Assembly (NCBI GenBank): GCA_910589375.1
Contig: CAJUTK010000005.1
Span: 1-49,644 of the forward strand
From: an uncultured Bacilli bacterium
Lineage (GTDB): Bacteria > Bacillota_I > Bacilli_A > RF39 > UBA660
Length of the DNA stretch: 49,644 bases
Direction: 5' to 3'
How positions within the stretch are numbered: the first letter of the stretch is position 1; every line of letters begins with the position of its first letter. Position numbers and translations under genes: made by a program. Shown piece by piece: positions 42,755 through 49,626 of this stretch. The notes under the pieces were generated by a model. The model did not search any database. It saw nothing but the letters and a program-made list of their open reading frames with translations, and had not been told where the DNA came from.

Positions 42755-42764
42755 TAGGGAAATT

Positions 42765-42819
42765 AGTCGAACTAATTCGACTTTCAAAATATAAAGGTTA
42801 ATTTCGGTTAATCTTTTTT
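42765..42819 (+). terminator. Hairpin and terminator after tRNA-Leu
   Basis: Perfect hairpin AGTCGAA/TTCGACT (42765-42782), then a second stem AAAGGTTAA/TTAATCTTT (42793-42816, with one G-T) followed by T. The second hairpin is a plausible terminator. Confidence 0.65.
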
Positions 42820-42847
42820 GTTTGTTTTGGAAGGAGTTTGATTAGTT

Positions 42848-43120
42848 ATGAAAATAGTAAAAGAAAAATTAGAAATTGATGAGGAATTAGAAAAGAAAAT
42901 TAATAACTTGCTTAAATTTAGTAATATTAAAGCAAAGCTAGAAAATGGGAATATTATTAGTTTAAGCAATACTAATATTGCCTATATAGAGCCACACAGT
43001 CTTGAAATAAAAGGAATTACTTATCTTTTCTTTAATGAATGTGAAGATGTCTATATGAATGATTTAAGTAGCTCTATTCCTTTGAAAGAATTAGAACATT
43101 TTATTAAGTGTACATTTTAA
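42848..43120 (+). CDS. Small hypothetical protein, 90 residues
   Basis: No family is recognised. The protein is soluble, with an N-terminal charged helix (KEKLEIDEELEKKINNLL) and then a beta-rich part (GNIISLSNTNIAYIEPHSLEIKGITYLFF). AAGGAG lies about 12 bases before the ATG, somewhat far. It stands between the tRNA-Leu terminator and the recombinase gene; whether it belongs to the backbone or the mobile element cannot be told. Codon use is as AT-rich as in the following genes. Confidence 0.5.
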   Translation: MKIVKEKLEIDEELEKKINNLLKFSNIKAKLENGNIISLSNTNIAYIEPHSLEIKGITYLFFNECEDVYMNDLSSSIPLKELEHFIKCTF

Positions 43121-43233
43121 ATACAAATTGAATACGAAAAAAAGCGAAATTATGCTGATTTAGTTTATTGTAATTTAAAATGTAGGTAGTAAAATATGAT
43201 AAAATGCTTAAATTCTTAAAAAGGAGGAAAGAA

Positions 43234-45012
43234 ATGAATAAGAAGAATGCAGCAATCTATTGTCGTGTCAGCACAGAGGATCAAGCCCGTGAGGGTTATT
43301 CTCTACCTGAACAACAAGAGAAGTTAAAAGATTTATGTAAATATCGTGATTATAATATTTATGGTATTTATGAAGATGCAGGAATATCAGGAAAAGATAT
43401 GGAACATCGACCACAATTTCAAAAAATGCTAGAAAGTGTTAGAGATGGCAAAGTTAATGTAATAGTTGCTTATAAACTTGATAGATTAACAAGAAGTGTT
43501 AGAGATTTAGAAATACTAATTAGTGAATTAGAAAAATACGAATGTAGTTTAGAATGCGCTATGGATGATATTAATACATCAACTGCAAATGGTAGATTCT
43601 TTGTAAGAATGCTAACAGTGTTGTCACAACTTGAGATTGAAAGAGTTAGTGAAAGAACTAAATTTGGAATGGTTGGAGCTATCAAAGATGGTCATATTCC
43701 AGTCAGAAAAACACTAGGTTTTATGAGAAAAGATAAGAAGTTGATTATTAATCCTGCTGAAAGTGAAAGTGTAGAAAGAATATTTGATTTATATTATAAA
43801 GGTAAATCCTATCAGCAAATAGCTAATATATTTAATGATGAAAAAGTGCTAAATAAAAAATGGTATGATACGACTATATTAAAAATATTATCTAATCCAT
43901 TATACAAAGGAGATTTTGTAAGTGGTACTAGGACAAGAAATCCTGTGCTTTACGAGAATGTAGTTGAACCGATTATCTCTAAAAAGTTATGGGAAGACTG
44001 TCAGGAGCAAACTAGAAAAAATACAAGAAATTATACTAGAAGAAATGACTATATTTTCTTTCAAAAAATAATTTGTCCAAATTGTCATAAAATAATGGCT
44101 TGTAAAGCTCCAGGTGGTTCTAAAAAGAAATATATTTATTATCAGTGTAATAAATGTAAAACTTATGTTAGAGAATATAAGATAGTAGAATTACTAATAG
44201 ATGAAATAACAGACATAATTGAGTATGATTCGATTGTTAAAAAACACTTTGCTCCACTTTTAAAGAAAAAACTCGAAAATACGAATGAATTACTTTCTAA
44301 AGAACTATATATTTTAAAAGATAAAATAATAAGACTTAAGGATGCTTACTTAAATGAAATTATTAATTTATCAGAATATAAAGAAGATAAAACGTATTTA
44401 GAAAATAGAATTATTGATGTTGAAAAGAAAATTAAAGAGGAACAAGAATTAGAACAATACAATTTCACATTTGAAGATATAATGCTTAAAAGAGATATAG
44501 AAAGTATTAAATGTTTTATAAACCCTTTTTACGAATTAAATTTCCAAGCTAAATGAGACAAATTATCTGTATCAGAAAAACAAGAATTAATAACAAGTTA
44601 TATTGATTCTATAGAAGTTATTAAAAATGATAAGGATATAAAAATAAAACATATTACTTTCAGGAAAACATTCATTGAAGAATATGCTAATATATTTAAT
44701 AGTGGTGGTATTAATAGCAATCAAGAAGTAAAAGCTAATGATGTGCCTATAAATATTGAAGTATCAGCACCAATGACTAGAGAAGAAATTAAGAGTTATA
44801 TTAAGAAATTACAATTAAACTTTCCGATTGATTATCAAGAATTAAAGAAAGAGCAAATTAATGATCAAGAGTTTATGCTTAAATATAGTAAAGGCAATTA
44901 TTTTAATGAACCTTTTAAACTAATACCTATCCTTGATAAATTTAAAATAACTAATTATGGATTAATAGAAGTACCTGTTAGTCCAATAAATATTATAAAT
45001 GTTGATATTTAA
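43234..45012 (+). CDS. Large serine recombinase with in-frame TGA at codon 441
   Basis: ATG 43234 follows AAAGGAGG; an in-frame ATG at 43204 lies before that site. The catalytic domain has IYCRVSTEDQAREGYSL (Ser13), AYKLDRLTRSVRDL and the QLEIERVSERTKFGM helix. A recombinase domain, a zinc ribbon (CPNCHKIMAC...QCNKC, about 288-313) and a coiled coil (about 340-425) follow. The frame meets TGA at 44554-44556 in NFQAK-x-DKLSVSEKQ and then stays open for 151 more codons to TAA 45012. Family members have Trp at this place (WDKLS-type), and the part after it has normal recombinase C-terminal character (LITSYIDSIEV). So it is either one TGG-to-TGA mutation or a TGA decoded as Trp. It would integrate and excise a mobile element. 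Confidence 0.85.
44554..44556 (+). other. In-frame TGA at a conserved Trp position
   Basis: The only stop in an otherwise open 593-codon recombinase frame. The context K-x-DKLS is a position where large serine recombinases usually have Trp. Confidence 0.75.
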
Positions 45013-45023
45013 GGTACATCTTT

Positions 45024-45076
45024 TTGTACCAACAAGAGTTGTATAATTTATTTCAAAATCTTAAATTTTGGTACAA
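45024..45076 (+). repeat. Inverted repeat behind the recombinase gene
   Basis: TTGTACCAA (45024-45032) and TTGGTACAA (45068-45076), perfect 9-bp arms 35 bases apart, 11 bases behind the recombinase stop. It could be a recombinase or regulator binding site. Confidence 0.65.
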
Positions 45077-45109
45077 ATTAGTATATTTTCAAATGCAAAT
45101 AAAGGTATA

Positions 45110-45270
45110 TTTGTAATACAATAGTAAAACAAACAGCTGTTTTTATATATTTTTTGCTATTTTTTTGTAATACAAAAGTAAAACAAAAATAATTTTGTAA
45201 TACAATTTAAAAGTTGGCAAACCCTTTATTTTAGGGATAAACTCGCCACTGGCGAGTTGTTTGTAATACA
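45110..45270 (+). repeat. Four copies of a TTTGTAATACA repeat
   Basis: Copies start at 45110, 45164, 45194 and 45260. The first two are the same over 24 bp except one base and end in AGTAAAACAAA; the third and fourth share only the first 11-12 bases. The core TTGTA-A-TACAA is a perfect palindrome around a single A, as expected of a protein-binding site. Confidence 0.8.
45241..45257 (+). other. GC-rich hairpin
   Basis: ACTCGCC (45241-45247), loop ACT, GGCGAGT (45251-45257). A perfect 7-bp stem in very AT-rich surroundings. No T run follows, so it is not a usual terminator. Confidence 0.75.
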
Positions 45271-45274
45271 CACT

Positions 45275-45282
45275 TATCCTGC
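45275..45282 (+). other. Putative oriT nic site
   Basis: TATCCTGC matches the IncP/MOB-P nic consensus (YATCCTG, cut, Y). It lies 17 bases behind the GC-rich hairpin, the usual order of inverted repeat then nic. No relaxase gene is in the window. Confidence 0.5.
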
Positions 45283-45360
45283 TAAAAAGTAACTCTTGAT
45301 TTGGTACATAAAAAATTATAAAACTGTTTGAATTTCTTAAAAGAAAATGTACACAATAAC

Positions 45361-45389
45361 TTTAAAAAGGATATGAAAAGTATTATAAT
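45361..45389 (+). promoter_or_regulatory. Candidate promoter of the cassette-like genes
   Basis: TTTAAA (45361-45366), a 17-nt spacer and TATAAT (45384-45389). The transcript would start just before the imperfect hairpin. Confidence 0.4.
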
Positions 45390-45400
45390 ATTTATATAAG

Positions 45401-45475
45401 TTCAACTATTATTTGTGTACAAATAGATTAATTATATTTTTTGCTAATCTATCATACAAATAGTAATTTGTTGAA
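45401..45475 (+). other. Long imperfect hairpin before the first cassette-like gene
   Basis: Outer arms TTCAAC (45401-45406) and GTTGAA (45470-45475); inner arms ATAGATTA and TAATCTAT; unequal arms in between. The right arm contains the first copy of the 14-bp palindrome. Confidence 0.55.
45457..45470 (+). repeat. Junction palindrome copy 1
   Basis: CAAATAGTAATTTG, one mismatch to the palindrome; 19 nt before the lipoprotein ATG, with GGAGG between. Confidence 0.75.
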
Positions 45476-45489
45476 ATGGAGGATTGATT

Positions 45490-46170
45490 ATGAAAAAGAC
45501 AATTTTTACTATCTTAATATGCGGGGTTATGATTTTAGGATTGACAGGATGTAATAATTCTGAAAAAAAAGATGATAATGATATTCACACTTTTGAAGGA
45601 ACTATAATAGAGTGTGAAAAAGAATCTATGATTGTTAGTCCAAATGAAAATACAGAAGAACATAAGTCAAGTGATAAATTTAGAATTGAGTATGTCAACG
45701 GCTTTAATTCTTGCAATGTTGGTAATAAAGTGAAAATAACTTATAAAGGAATGATAAATGAAAGTTATCCTGCACAAATTGGTACTACAAACATTGAAGT
45801 TGTAAAAGATTTTGATTTTTATGTTACAAAACCACAAGTACACAACGATATTAGATTTAATGATTATTTAACTTTTAGTGATAGAAAAATTTATTTAGCA
45901 GGTAATATTGGAGAATTTTATGTTGTAGATGGAAAAACTATGATTTTAAAAGAATATATTTCAAATGCTAATAGAACTATGGATGATAGCATTAAATCAA
46001 TAACTGATAAATTAGAATTAAAAGATACTTTAAAAGATGGTGGAACAAAGATTTACAAATCAAAAGACAAAGATATTACAATGATAGTATGTAATACTAC
46101 TAAAAATGATAGAAATATACTCATTGGGGATTACTCTATGGAATACACAGAGGGAGATTGTAAAAACTAA
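45490..46170 (+). CDS. Lipoprotein of unknown function
   Basis: This encodes 226 residues; ATG 45490 follows GGAGG. A lipoprotein signal peptide ends in the lipobox LTGC, with Cys at about residue 21, followed by an Asn/Ser/Lys-rich linker. About 75 residues of a beta-barrel-like domain come next (FEGTIIECEKESMIVSPN, VNGFNSCNVGNKVKITYKG), a pattern like DUF3221 or OB-fold domains. A second domain of about 110 residues follows. The mature protein should be anchored outside the membrane. It is the first gene of the repeat-separated series. Confidence 0.75.
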   Translation: MKKTIFTILICGVMILGLTGCNNSEKKDDNDIHTFEGTIIECEKESMIVSPNENTEEHKSSDKFRIEYVNGFNSCNVGNKVKITYKGMINESYPAQIGTTNIEVVKDFDFYVTKPQVHNDIRFNDYLTFSDRKIYLAGNIGEFYVVDGKTMILKEYISNANRTMDDSIKSITDKLELKDTLKDGGTKIYKSKDKDITMIVCNTTKNDRNILIGDYSMEYTEGDCKN

Positions 46171-46184
46171 CAAATTACAATTTG
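46171..46184 (+). repeat. Junction palindrome copy 2
   Basis: CAAATTACAATTTG, perfect, directly behind the stop codon and 16 nt before the next ATG. Confidence 0.85.
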
Positions 46185-46200
46185 AAAGTGAGGTGCAGAT

Positions 46201-46539
46201 ATGACAGCAGAAATATTATATGGCGATTTATATGAAAAGTATGGAGATGACTTTAATTGGTTTATGCCATCTTTTATAGATAGAACATATATCCAAGAAG
46301 CAGAAAAAGAAATAAAAGAAGGACATTTTCTTTATGGTAAAAAATTATACTCTGTATTTAAACGAAAAGATAATAATGATGTAATATTTGTTACAGGTAA
46401 TAATGGAAAAGACTTATATATAATTCTTCATTTAACTTATGAAGAAAATCAAAATGCTAATTATCCAAAATACGAATTATTAGATAGTATTTATGAATTA
46501 AAAGAATATTTAGTTAAGCAATATGAGAATAAAGATTAA
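46201..46539 (+). CDS. Small hypothetical protein, 112 residues
   Basis: No family is recognised. The ribosome site GTGAGGTG lies between the palindrome and the ATG. The protein is soluble and rich in aromatic residues (YGDLYEKYGDDFNWFMPSF, EGHFLYGKKLYSVFKR). It has a central beta pair (VIFVTGNNGKDLYIILHLTY) and an acidic C-terminal helix. The compact size and mixed alpha/beta pattern suit an immunity or small regulatory protein, but that is a guess. It forms one repeat-bounded unit. Confidence 0.65.
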   Translation: MTAEILYGDLYEKYGDDFNWFMPSFIDRTYIQEAEKEIKEGHFLYGKKLYSVFKRKDNNDVIFVTGNNGKDLYIILHLTYEENQNANYPKYELLDSIYELKEYLVKQYENKD

Positions 46540-46543
46540 TTGC

Positions 46544-46557
46544 TAAATTGTAATTTG
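46544..46557 (+). repeat. Junction palindrome copy 3
   Basis: TAAATTGTAATTTG, 4 nt behind the stop codon and 16 nt before the next ATG. Confidence 0.8.
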
Positions 46558-46573
46558 AAAGTGAGATGTGATT

Positions 46574-47146
46574 ATGAAAAAAAAGATTTTAATAATTTCA
46601 TTGATAATATTGATTCCATTATTTAGTTTTATAATGTACCAAGTTATTAAGTATTTAAATTATAAGAGTTCGTTATCTAGTTTAGACAAATATATATTTG
46701 TTTCTAATGAAACAACCATAAAAAAATTAGAATATGATAATAAAAATTATGTTATTTCAAGATATTATGATGATTCAAGTTCTTGGAGTCATCTTAATAT
46801 ATTATTAAAAAATAATGATACATATTATGTTTTAGAGAATATAAAAAAATGTGATACAGTTGATGACGGATCTAATTTATATGTAAAAGATAATACAATT
46901 TATATTCATTGCATTGGTAAGGAAGGAATTATAGATAAGTATTTAATAAATGATTTTAGTGTTGAAAAAGAAACCATAAATTTTAATTTCAAAAATACAC
47001 CTAATATTAGTCAATTACATATTGGTATAGATAAAGTTGATGATGAAAACATCTACTTATCATCTCCATTTAAAGTAGATAATACAGTTAAGGATAACCC
47101 TAATGTAAAATGCTCATTTAAAGATAAAAATTGTATATATTATTAA
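46574..47146 (+). CDS. Hypothetical membrane-anchored protein
   Basis: This encodes 190 residues; ATG 46574 follows GTGAGATG. An N-terminal membrane helix (about 4-24) is preceded by lysines, so the remainder should lie outside. The outer part is beta-rich and Asn/Asp/Tyr-rich (YVISRYYDDSSSWSHLNILLKNNDTYYVL). Two pairs of Cys (CDTVDDG, HCIG, CSFKDKNC) could form disulfides. Family unknown. It is followed after 10 nt, without a palindrome, by another membrane protein gene, so both form a two-gene unit. Confidence 0.65.
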   Translation: MKKKILIISLIILIPLFSFIMYQVIKYLNYKSSLSSLDKYIFVSNETTIKKLEYDNKNYVISRYYDDSSSWSHLNILLKNNDTYYVLENIKKCDTVDDGSNLYVKDNTIYIHCIGKEGIIDKYLINDFSVEKETINFNFKNTPNISQLHIGIDKVDDENIYLSSPFKVDNTVKDNPNVKCSFKDKNCIYY

Positions 47147-47156
47147 GGAATTTATT

Positions 47157-47543
47157 ATGAAAAAAAAGATATTAAAGATATTTTTAATAATGCTAGTAAT
47201 ACTAACTTTTATGTTATTATTACTTATAATTTTGGGTATATTATTATTTTTAGGAAAAGTTCAAGATTACACCTATTTGAATATAAATAATTCCAACAAA
47301 GAAAAAATTATAAATTTGCTACAAGAACAAGAAGAAAATATGTTTTACTTGAAAGATAATATAGATCTAAATGCTTGCTATAAAAATATAAAGAGAATAG
47401 AAGTAATTTATAGATTCCCAGATGGAGAAGATTATACAATTTATTGCAAAGAAGATAAAGTTAGTTTTTCTTTAGATAATGCTAACTATAATCTTCCTAA
47501 CTATCTTAGCAAAAATGGGCATTTAGGTTTTAGATTTAAATAA
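47157..47543 (+). CDS. Hypothetical membrane-anchored protein, 128 residues
   Basis: A strongly hydrophobic N-terminal segment (about 6-34) behind MKKK forms a membrane anchor. The outside part is about 90 residues with NLLQEQEENMFYLKDNIDL, YRFPDGEDYTIYCKEDK and two Cys. The same layout as the gene before it, and the lack of a palindrome between them, suggest that they travel and work as a pair. Family unknown. A weak AAGGAAT ribosome site precedes the ATG. Confidence 0.65.
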   Translation: MKKKILKIFLIMLVILTFMLLLLIILGILLFLGKVQDYTYLNINNSNKEKIINLLQEQEENMFYLKDNIDLNACYKNIKRIEVIYRFPDGEDYTIYCKEDKVSFSLDNANYNLPNYLSKNGHLGFRFK

Positions 47544-47557
47544 TAAATTACAATTTG
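47544..47557 (+). repeat. Junction palindrome copy 4
   Basis: TAAATTACAATTTG, immediately behind the stop codon and 14 nt before the next ATG. Confidence 0.85.
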
Positions 47558-47571
47558 ATAAGGTGTTGTGT

Positions 47572-48000
47572 ATGAAAGAAAAAGTAGAAAATTTATATAA
47601 TGAAGATAATAATAGTGCTTATAAAACATTATTAGAACTTGAAACTATTACTACTGAATCAAACGATTTATATAATTACTTTGATGAATTTTTAAAAATG
47701 TTAAATAATGATAAAACATTTATTAGAGTTAGAGGTTTTAGACTAATCTGTTGTCTAGCAAAATGGGATAATGAAAATAAAATAAACAATAATATTGATG
47801 TAATACTAAAAGAGTTGGAAGATGAAAAAGGAACATCAGTAAGACAATGTTTAGAAAAACTTAATTTAATTTTAATGTATAAAATTGAACTTACGGATGT
47901 TATAGATAATAAAGTAAGAAATTTAGATTTATCTAACTATAAAGAGAGTATGCAATCTTTAATCAAGAAAGATATAGATTATATTTTAGAACATCTATAA
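47572..48000 (+). CDS. HEAT-repeat-like hypothetical protein
   Basis: This encodes 142 residues. ATG 47572 follows AAGGTG; in-frame starts further upstream lie inside or beside the palindrome. The protein is entirely helical and acidic (YNEDNNSAYKTLLELETIT, FIRVRGFRLICCLAKWDNENK, SVRQCLEKLNLILMYK). The helix pattern with a conserved Arg-x-x-Gly/Cys reminds me of HEAT-like repeats (SufBD/PBS-lyase type) that bind partner proteins. This is a fold impression and not a family match. Confidence 0.6.
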   Translation: MKEKVENLYNEDNNSAYKTLLELETITTESNDLYNYFDEFLKMLNNDKTFIRVRGFRLICCLAKWDNENKINNNIDVILKELEDEKGTSVRQCLEKLNLILMYKIELTDVIDNKVRNLDLSNYKESMQSLIKKDIDYILEHL

Positions 48001-48002
48001 TT

Positions 48003-48016
48003 CAAATTACAATTTA
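48003..48016 (+). repeat. Junction palindrome copy 5
   Basis: CAAATTACAATTTA, one mismatch, 2 nt behind the stop codon. It opens a unit without a gene (48003-48085). Confidence 0.75.
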
Positions 48017-48018
48017 TG

Positions 48019-48050
48019 GAGCAGATCGTATTTATGATTTGTTCTTTTTT
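48019..48050 (+). terminator. Rho-independent terminator inside the cassette-like series
   Basis: GAGCAGATC paired with GATTTGTTC (two G-T) across an eight-base loop, then seven T. A TATAAT follows at 48054-48059. Confidence 0.75.
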
Positions 48051-48059
48051 TGATATAAT
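48031..48059 (+). promoter_or_regulatory. Candidate promoter inside the cassette-like series
   Basis: TATAAT (48054-48059) with a weak TTTATG -35 (48031-48036) at 17-nt spacing. It would restart transcription for the YdeI-like gene. Confidence 0.45.
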
Positions 48060-48072
48060 TAGAGAGAAAGAA

Positions 48073-48085
48073 AAATAGTAATTTG
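48073..48085 (+). repeat. Junction palindrome copy 6 (partial)
   Basis: AAATAGTAATTTG, the same sequence as in copy 1, 16 nt before the YdeI-like ATG. Confidence 0.7.
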
Positions 48086-48101
48086 TAGAGGTGAATATGC
48101 A

Positions 48102-48662
48102 ATGAATAATATATTAGAATTTGCTAATAGAGAAGAATTTAGAAATTGGTTATCTGAAAATTGTTTATCAAATAATGGTGTTTGGCTTTTATTTAGAAAA
48201 TCTGGAGAACCAAAGACAATAAAAGCAAGTGAAGCACTTGAAGAAGCATTATGTTTTGGCTGGATTGATGGTCAGATAGAGAGCATAGATGATAAAACTT
48301 ATAAAAAGTATTTTTCTATGCGTAGAGATAAAAGTAAATGGTCCGAAAAAAATAAAAACTTAACTAAAGTTCTTGAAGAAAAAGGAATTATGACGGAATA
48401 TGGTAGAAAGAAAATAGAAGAAGCAAAATCTAATGGACAATGGAATGCTCCAAAAACCTTGGAAATTACAGAAGAACATATCAAAGAACTATCTGTTATA
48501 TTAAAAAAATATGAACTTGCATATAACAATTTTCAGATAATGTCCCCATCAGTAAAGAAAACCTATGCTAAGGCATACTTTGATGCTAAAACAGAAGATG
48601 GAAGAAAAAATAGAATTGCTTGGATGGTAGATAGACTTAATAAGAATTTGAAACCAATGTAA
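48102..48662 (+). CDS. YdeI/OmdA-family protein
   Basis: This encodes 186 residues; ATG 48102 follows GAGGTG (an ATG at 48097 runs into TGA at once). The family signature is clear: NNGVWLLFRKSGEPKTIKASEALEEALCFGWIDGQ (about residues 22-57), then YKKYFSMRRDKSKWSEKN. The C-terminal OmdA-like helical region ends in KRKNRIAWMV-type sequence (DGRKNRIAWMVDRLNKN). Homologues are called YdeI/OmpD-associated proteins and are linked to resistance to antimicrobial peptides or bacteriocins, but the mechanism is not settled. It is one repeat-bounded unit. Confidence 0.85.
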   Translation: MNNILEFANREEFRNWLSENCLSNNGVWLLFRKSGEPKTIKASEALEEALCFGWIDGQIESIDDKTYKKYFSMRRDKSKWSEKNKNLTKVLEEKGIMTEYGRKKIEEAKSNGQWNAPKTLEITEEHIKELSVILKKYELAYNNFQIMSPSVKKTYAKAYFDAKTEDGRKNRIAWMVDRLNKNLKPM

Positions 48663-48669
48663 TAACATA

Positions 48670-48683
48670 TAAATTACAATTAG
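48670..48683 (+). repeat. Junction palindrome copy 7
   Basis: TAAATTACAATTAG, two mismatches to the consensus, 7 nt behind the stop codon and 16 nt before the next ATG. Confidence 0.7.
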
Positions 48684-48699
48684 TAAAAGAGGTATAAAA

Positions 48700-49323
48700 A
48701 TGCTTAATATAACCTATATGGGAAAATTTGAAAATGAGAAACAGCTTATTGGAAATGATAAGTTACCACAAAAAGCAATTCAATTTAAAGAAGGTAAAAA
48801 AATAGAAGATATATATAATTTAGGATTCATACTAGGCTCACCAATAATTATTCCTATAATAATTATTACAATATTAAGGATTCAAGGTATAGATGGACAT
48901 ATAAATCTTAATTTAAAAACAGGAATTATTATTGCAGTCGCTATTTTGGTAAATTATATATTAAAATTTTTACACGAATATATACACGCAATTTTATATC
49001 CCATAAAAAGTGAAAAAACAATATGGAAATATACTTCAAAAGGTGCTTATTTTATATATTGTAATACCAAAATTTCAAAAATACGATTTATAGTTATTTC
49101 ACTAGCACCTATGATAATACTAGGAATAATTCCATTTGTTGTATGGTTATTCATAGCAGATAAAATAGAACTGACAATAAGTCTTGTATATGTATTTTTG
49201 ACTTGGATTATGACATTTTTTGCTATGGGAGATTTAGTAAATGTCTATAATACAATTAAACAAGTTCCAAAAAATGCTAAAGTATTTAATTATGGATTAC
49301 ATTCATATTGGATATCTAAATAA
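48700..49323 (+). CDS. DUF3267-like putative membrane zincin
   Basis: This encodes 207 residues. About 45 polar residues are followed by four membrane helices (about 47-65, 77-92, 130-155, 158-185). The HExxH-like motif HEYIH (about residues 92-96, FLHEYIHAILYP) sits in the second helix, as in DUF3267 proteins that are considered membrane metalloproteases. A possible third ligand could be Asp or Glu in the later helices. Substrate unknown. AGAGGT lies between the palindrome and the ATG. Confidence 0.75.
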   Translation: MLNITYMGKFENEKQLIGNDKLPQKAIQFKEGKKIEDIYNLGFILGSPIIIPIIIITILRIQGIDGHINLNLKTGIIIAVAILVNYILKFLHEYIHAILYPIKSEKTIWKYTSKGAYFIYCNTKISKIRFIVISLAPMIILGIIPFVVWLFIADKIELTISLVYVFLTWIMTFFAMGDLVNVYNTIKQVPKNAKVFNYGLHSYWISK

Positions 49324-49337
49324 CAAATTACAATTTG
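49324..49337 (+). repeat. Junction palindrome copy 8
   Basis: CAAATTACAATTTG, perfect, directly behind the stop codon and 16 nt before the next ATG. Confidence 0.85.
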
Positions 49338-49353
49338 AAAGGGAGATGAGAAT

Positions 49354-49521
49354 ATGAATAATGAAGTTAAAAATGCTATTGAAGTATTTAAAGAAGTAAG
49401 CGATATATTGAAAAAGTTTGATAGTAGAGATGAGGCAATAGAATATGTAATAAAGGAAACATAATTATCAAAAGAAGAATGTTCTACTGCTTATGATATT
49501 ATTATTAAAATTAAAGACTAA
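49354..49521 (+). pseudogene. Small gene split by in-frame TAA
   Basis: ATG 49354 follows GGGAGATG. The frame reads 36 codons of acidic helical protein, then TAA at 49462-49464, then 18 more codons in the same frame (LSKEECSTAYDIIIKIKD) to TAA 49519-49521. The part behind the TAA continues the same helical style, so this is a 55-residue gene broken by one base change, or a short gene followed by chance coding. Family unknown. Confidence 0.5.
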
Positions 49522-49532
49522 ATTATAATTTG
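49519..49532 (+). repeat. Junction palindrome copy 9
   Basis: TAAATTATAATTTG followed by TTGAAATG, as behind copy 1; it includes the stop codon of the split gene. The next ATG is 94 nt away. Confidence 0.75.
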
Positions 49533-49626
49533 TTGAAATGTTAAAAATATTTGCGTAACTTCCAAAGAAATTTGGTAGATTAAATAACGATTAAAAAGTA
49601 AAATGTTTTGTGAAAGGAGTGATTAT

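Larger units (their letters stand above)
45013..45489 (+). other. Structured non-coding region, oriT-like
   Basis: No gene is visible in 477 bases. It holds, in order: an inverted repeat TTGTACCAA/TTGGTACAA, two 24-bp near-identical direct repeats plus two partial copies built on TTTGTAATACA, a GC-rich hairpin (45241-45257), and a TATCCTGC sequence like the IncP nic site (45275-45282). A promoter-like TATAAT and a long imperfect hairpin just before the first cassette gene follow. It looks like a mobilisation or replication control region of the element whose recombinase precedes it. Confidence 0.7.

Noticed and set aside
44554..44556. Selenocysteine at the recombinase TGA
   Set aside because: The position is a Trp position in the family, and there is no suitable hairpin directly behind the codon.
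45457..49532. The junction palindromes as a CRISPR array
   Set aside because: Copies are 14 bp, several hundred bases apart with genes between them, and no cas genes are in view.
45457..49532. The junction palindromes as integron attC sites
   Set aside because: No GTTRRRY/RYYYAAC pair bounds each unit, the sites are too short, and no tyrosine integrase gene is seen. Only the hairpin at 45401-45475 has a loose resemblance.
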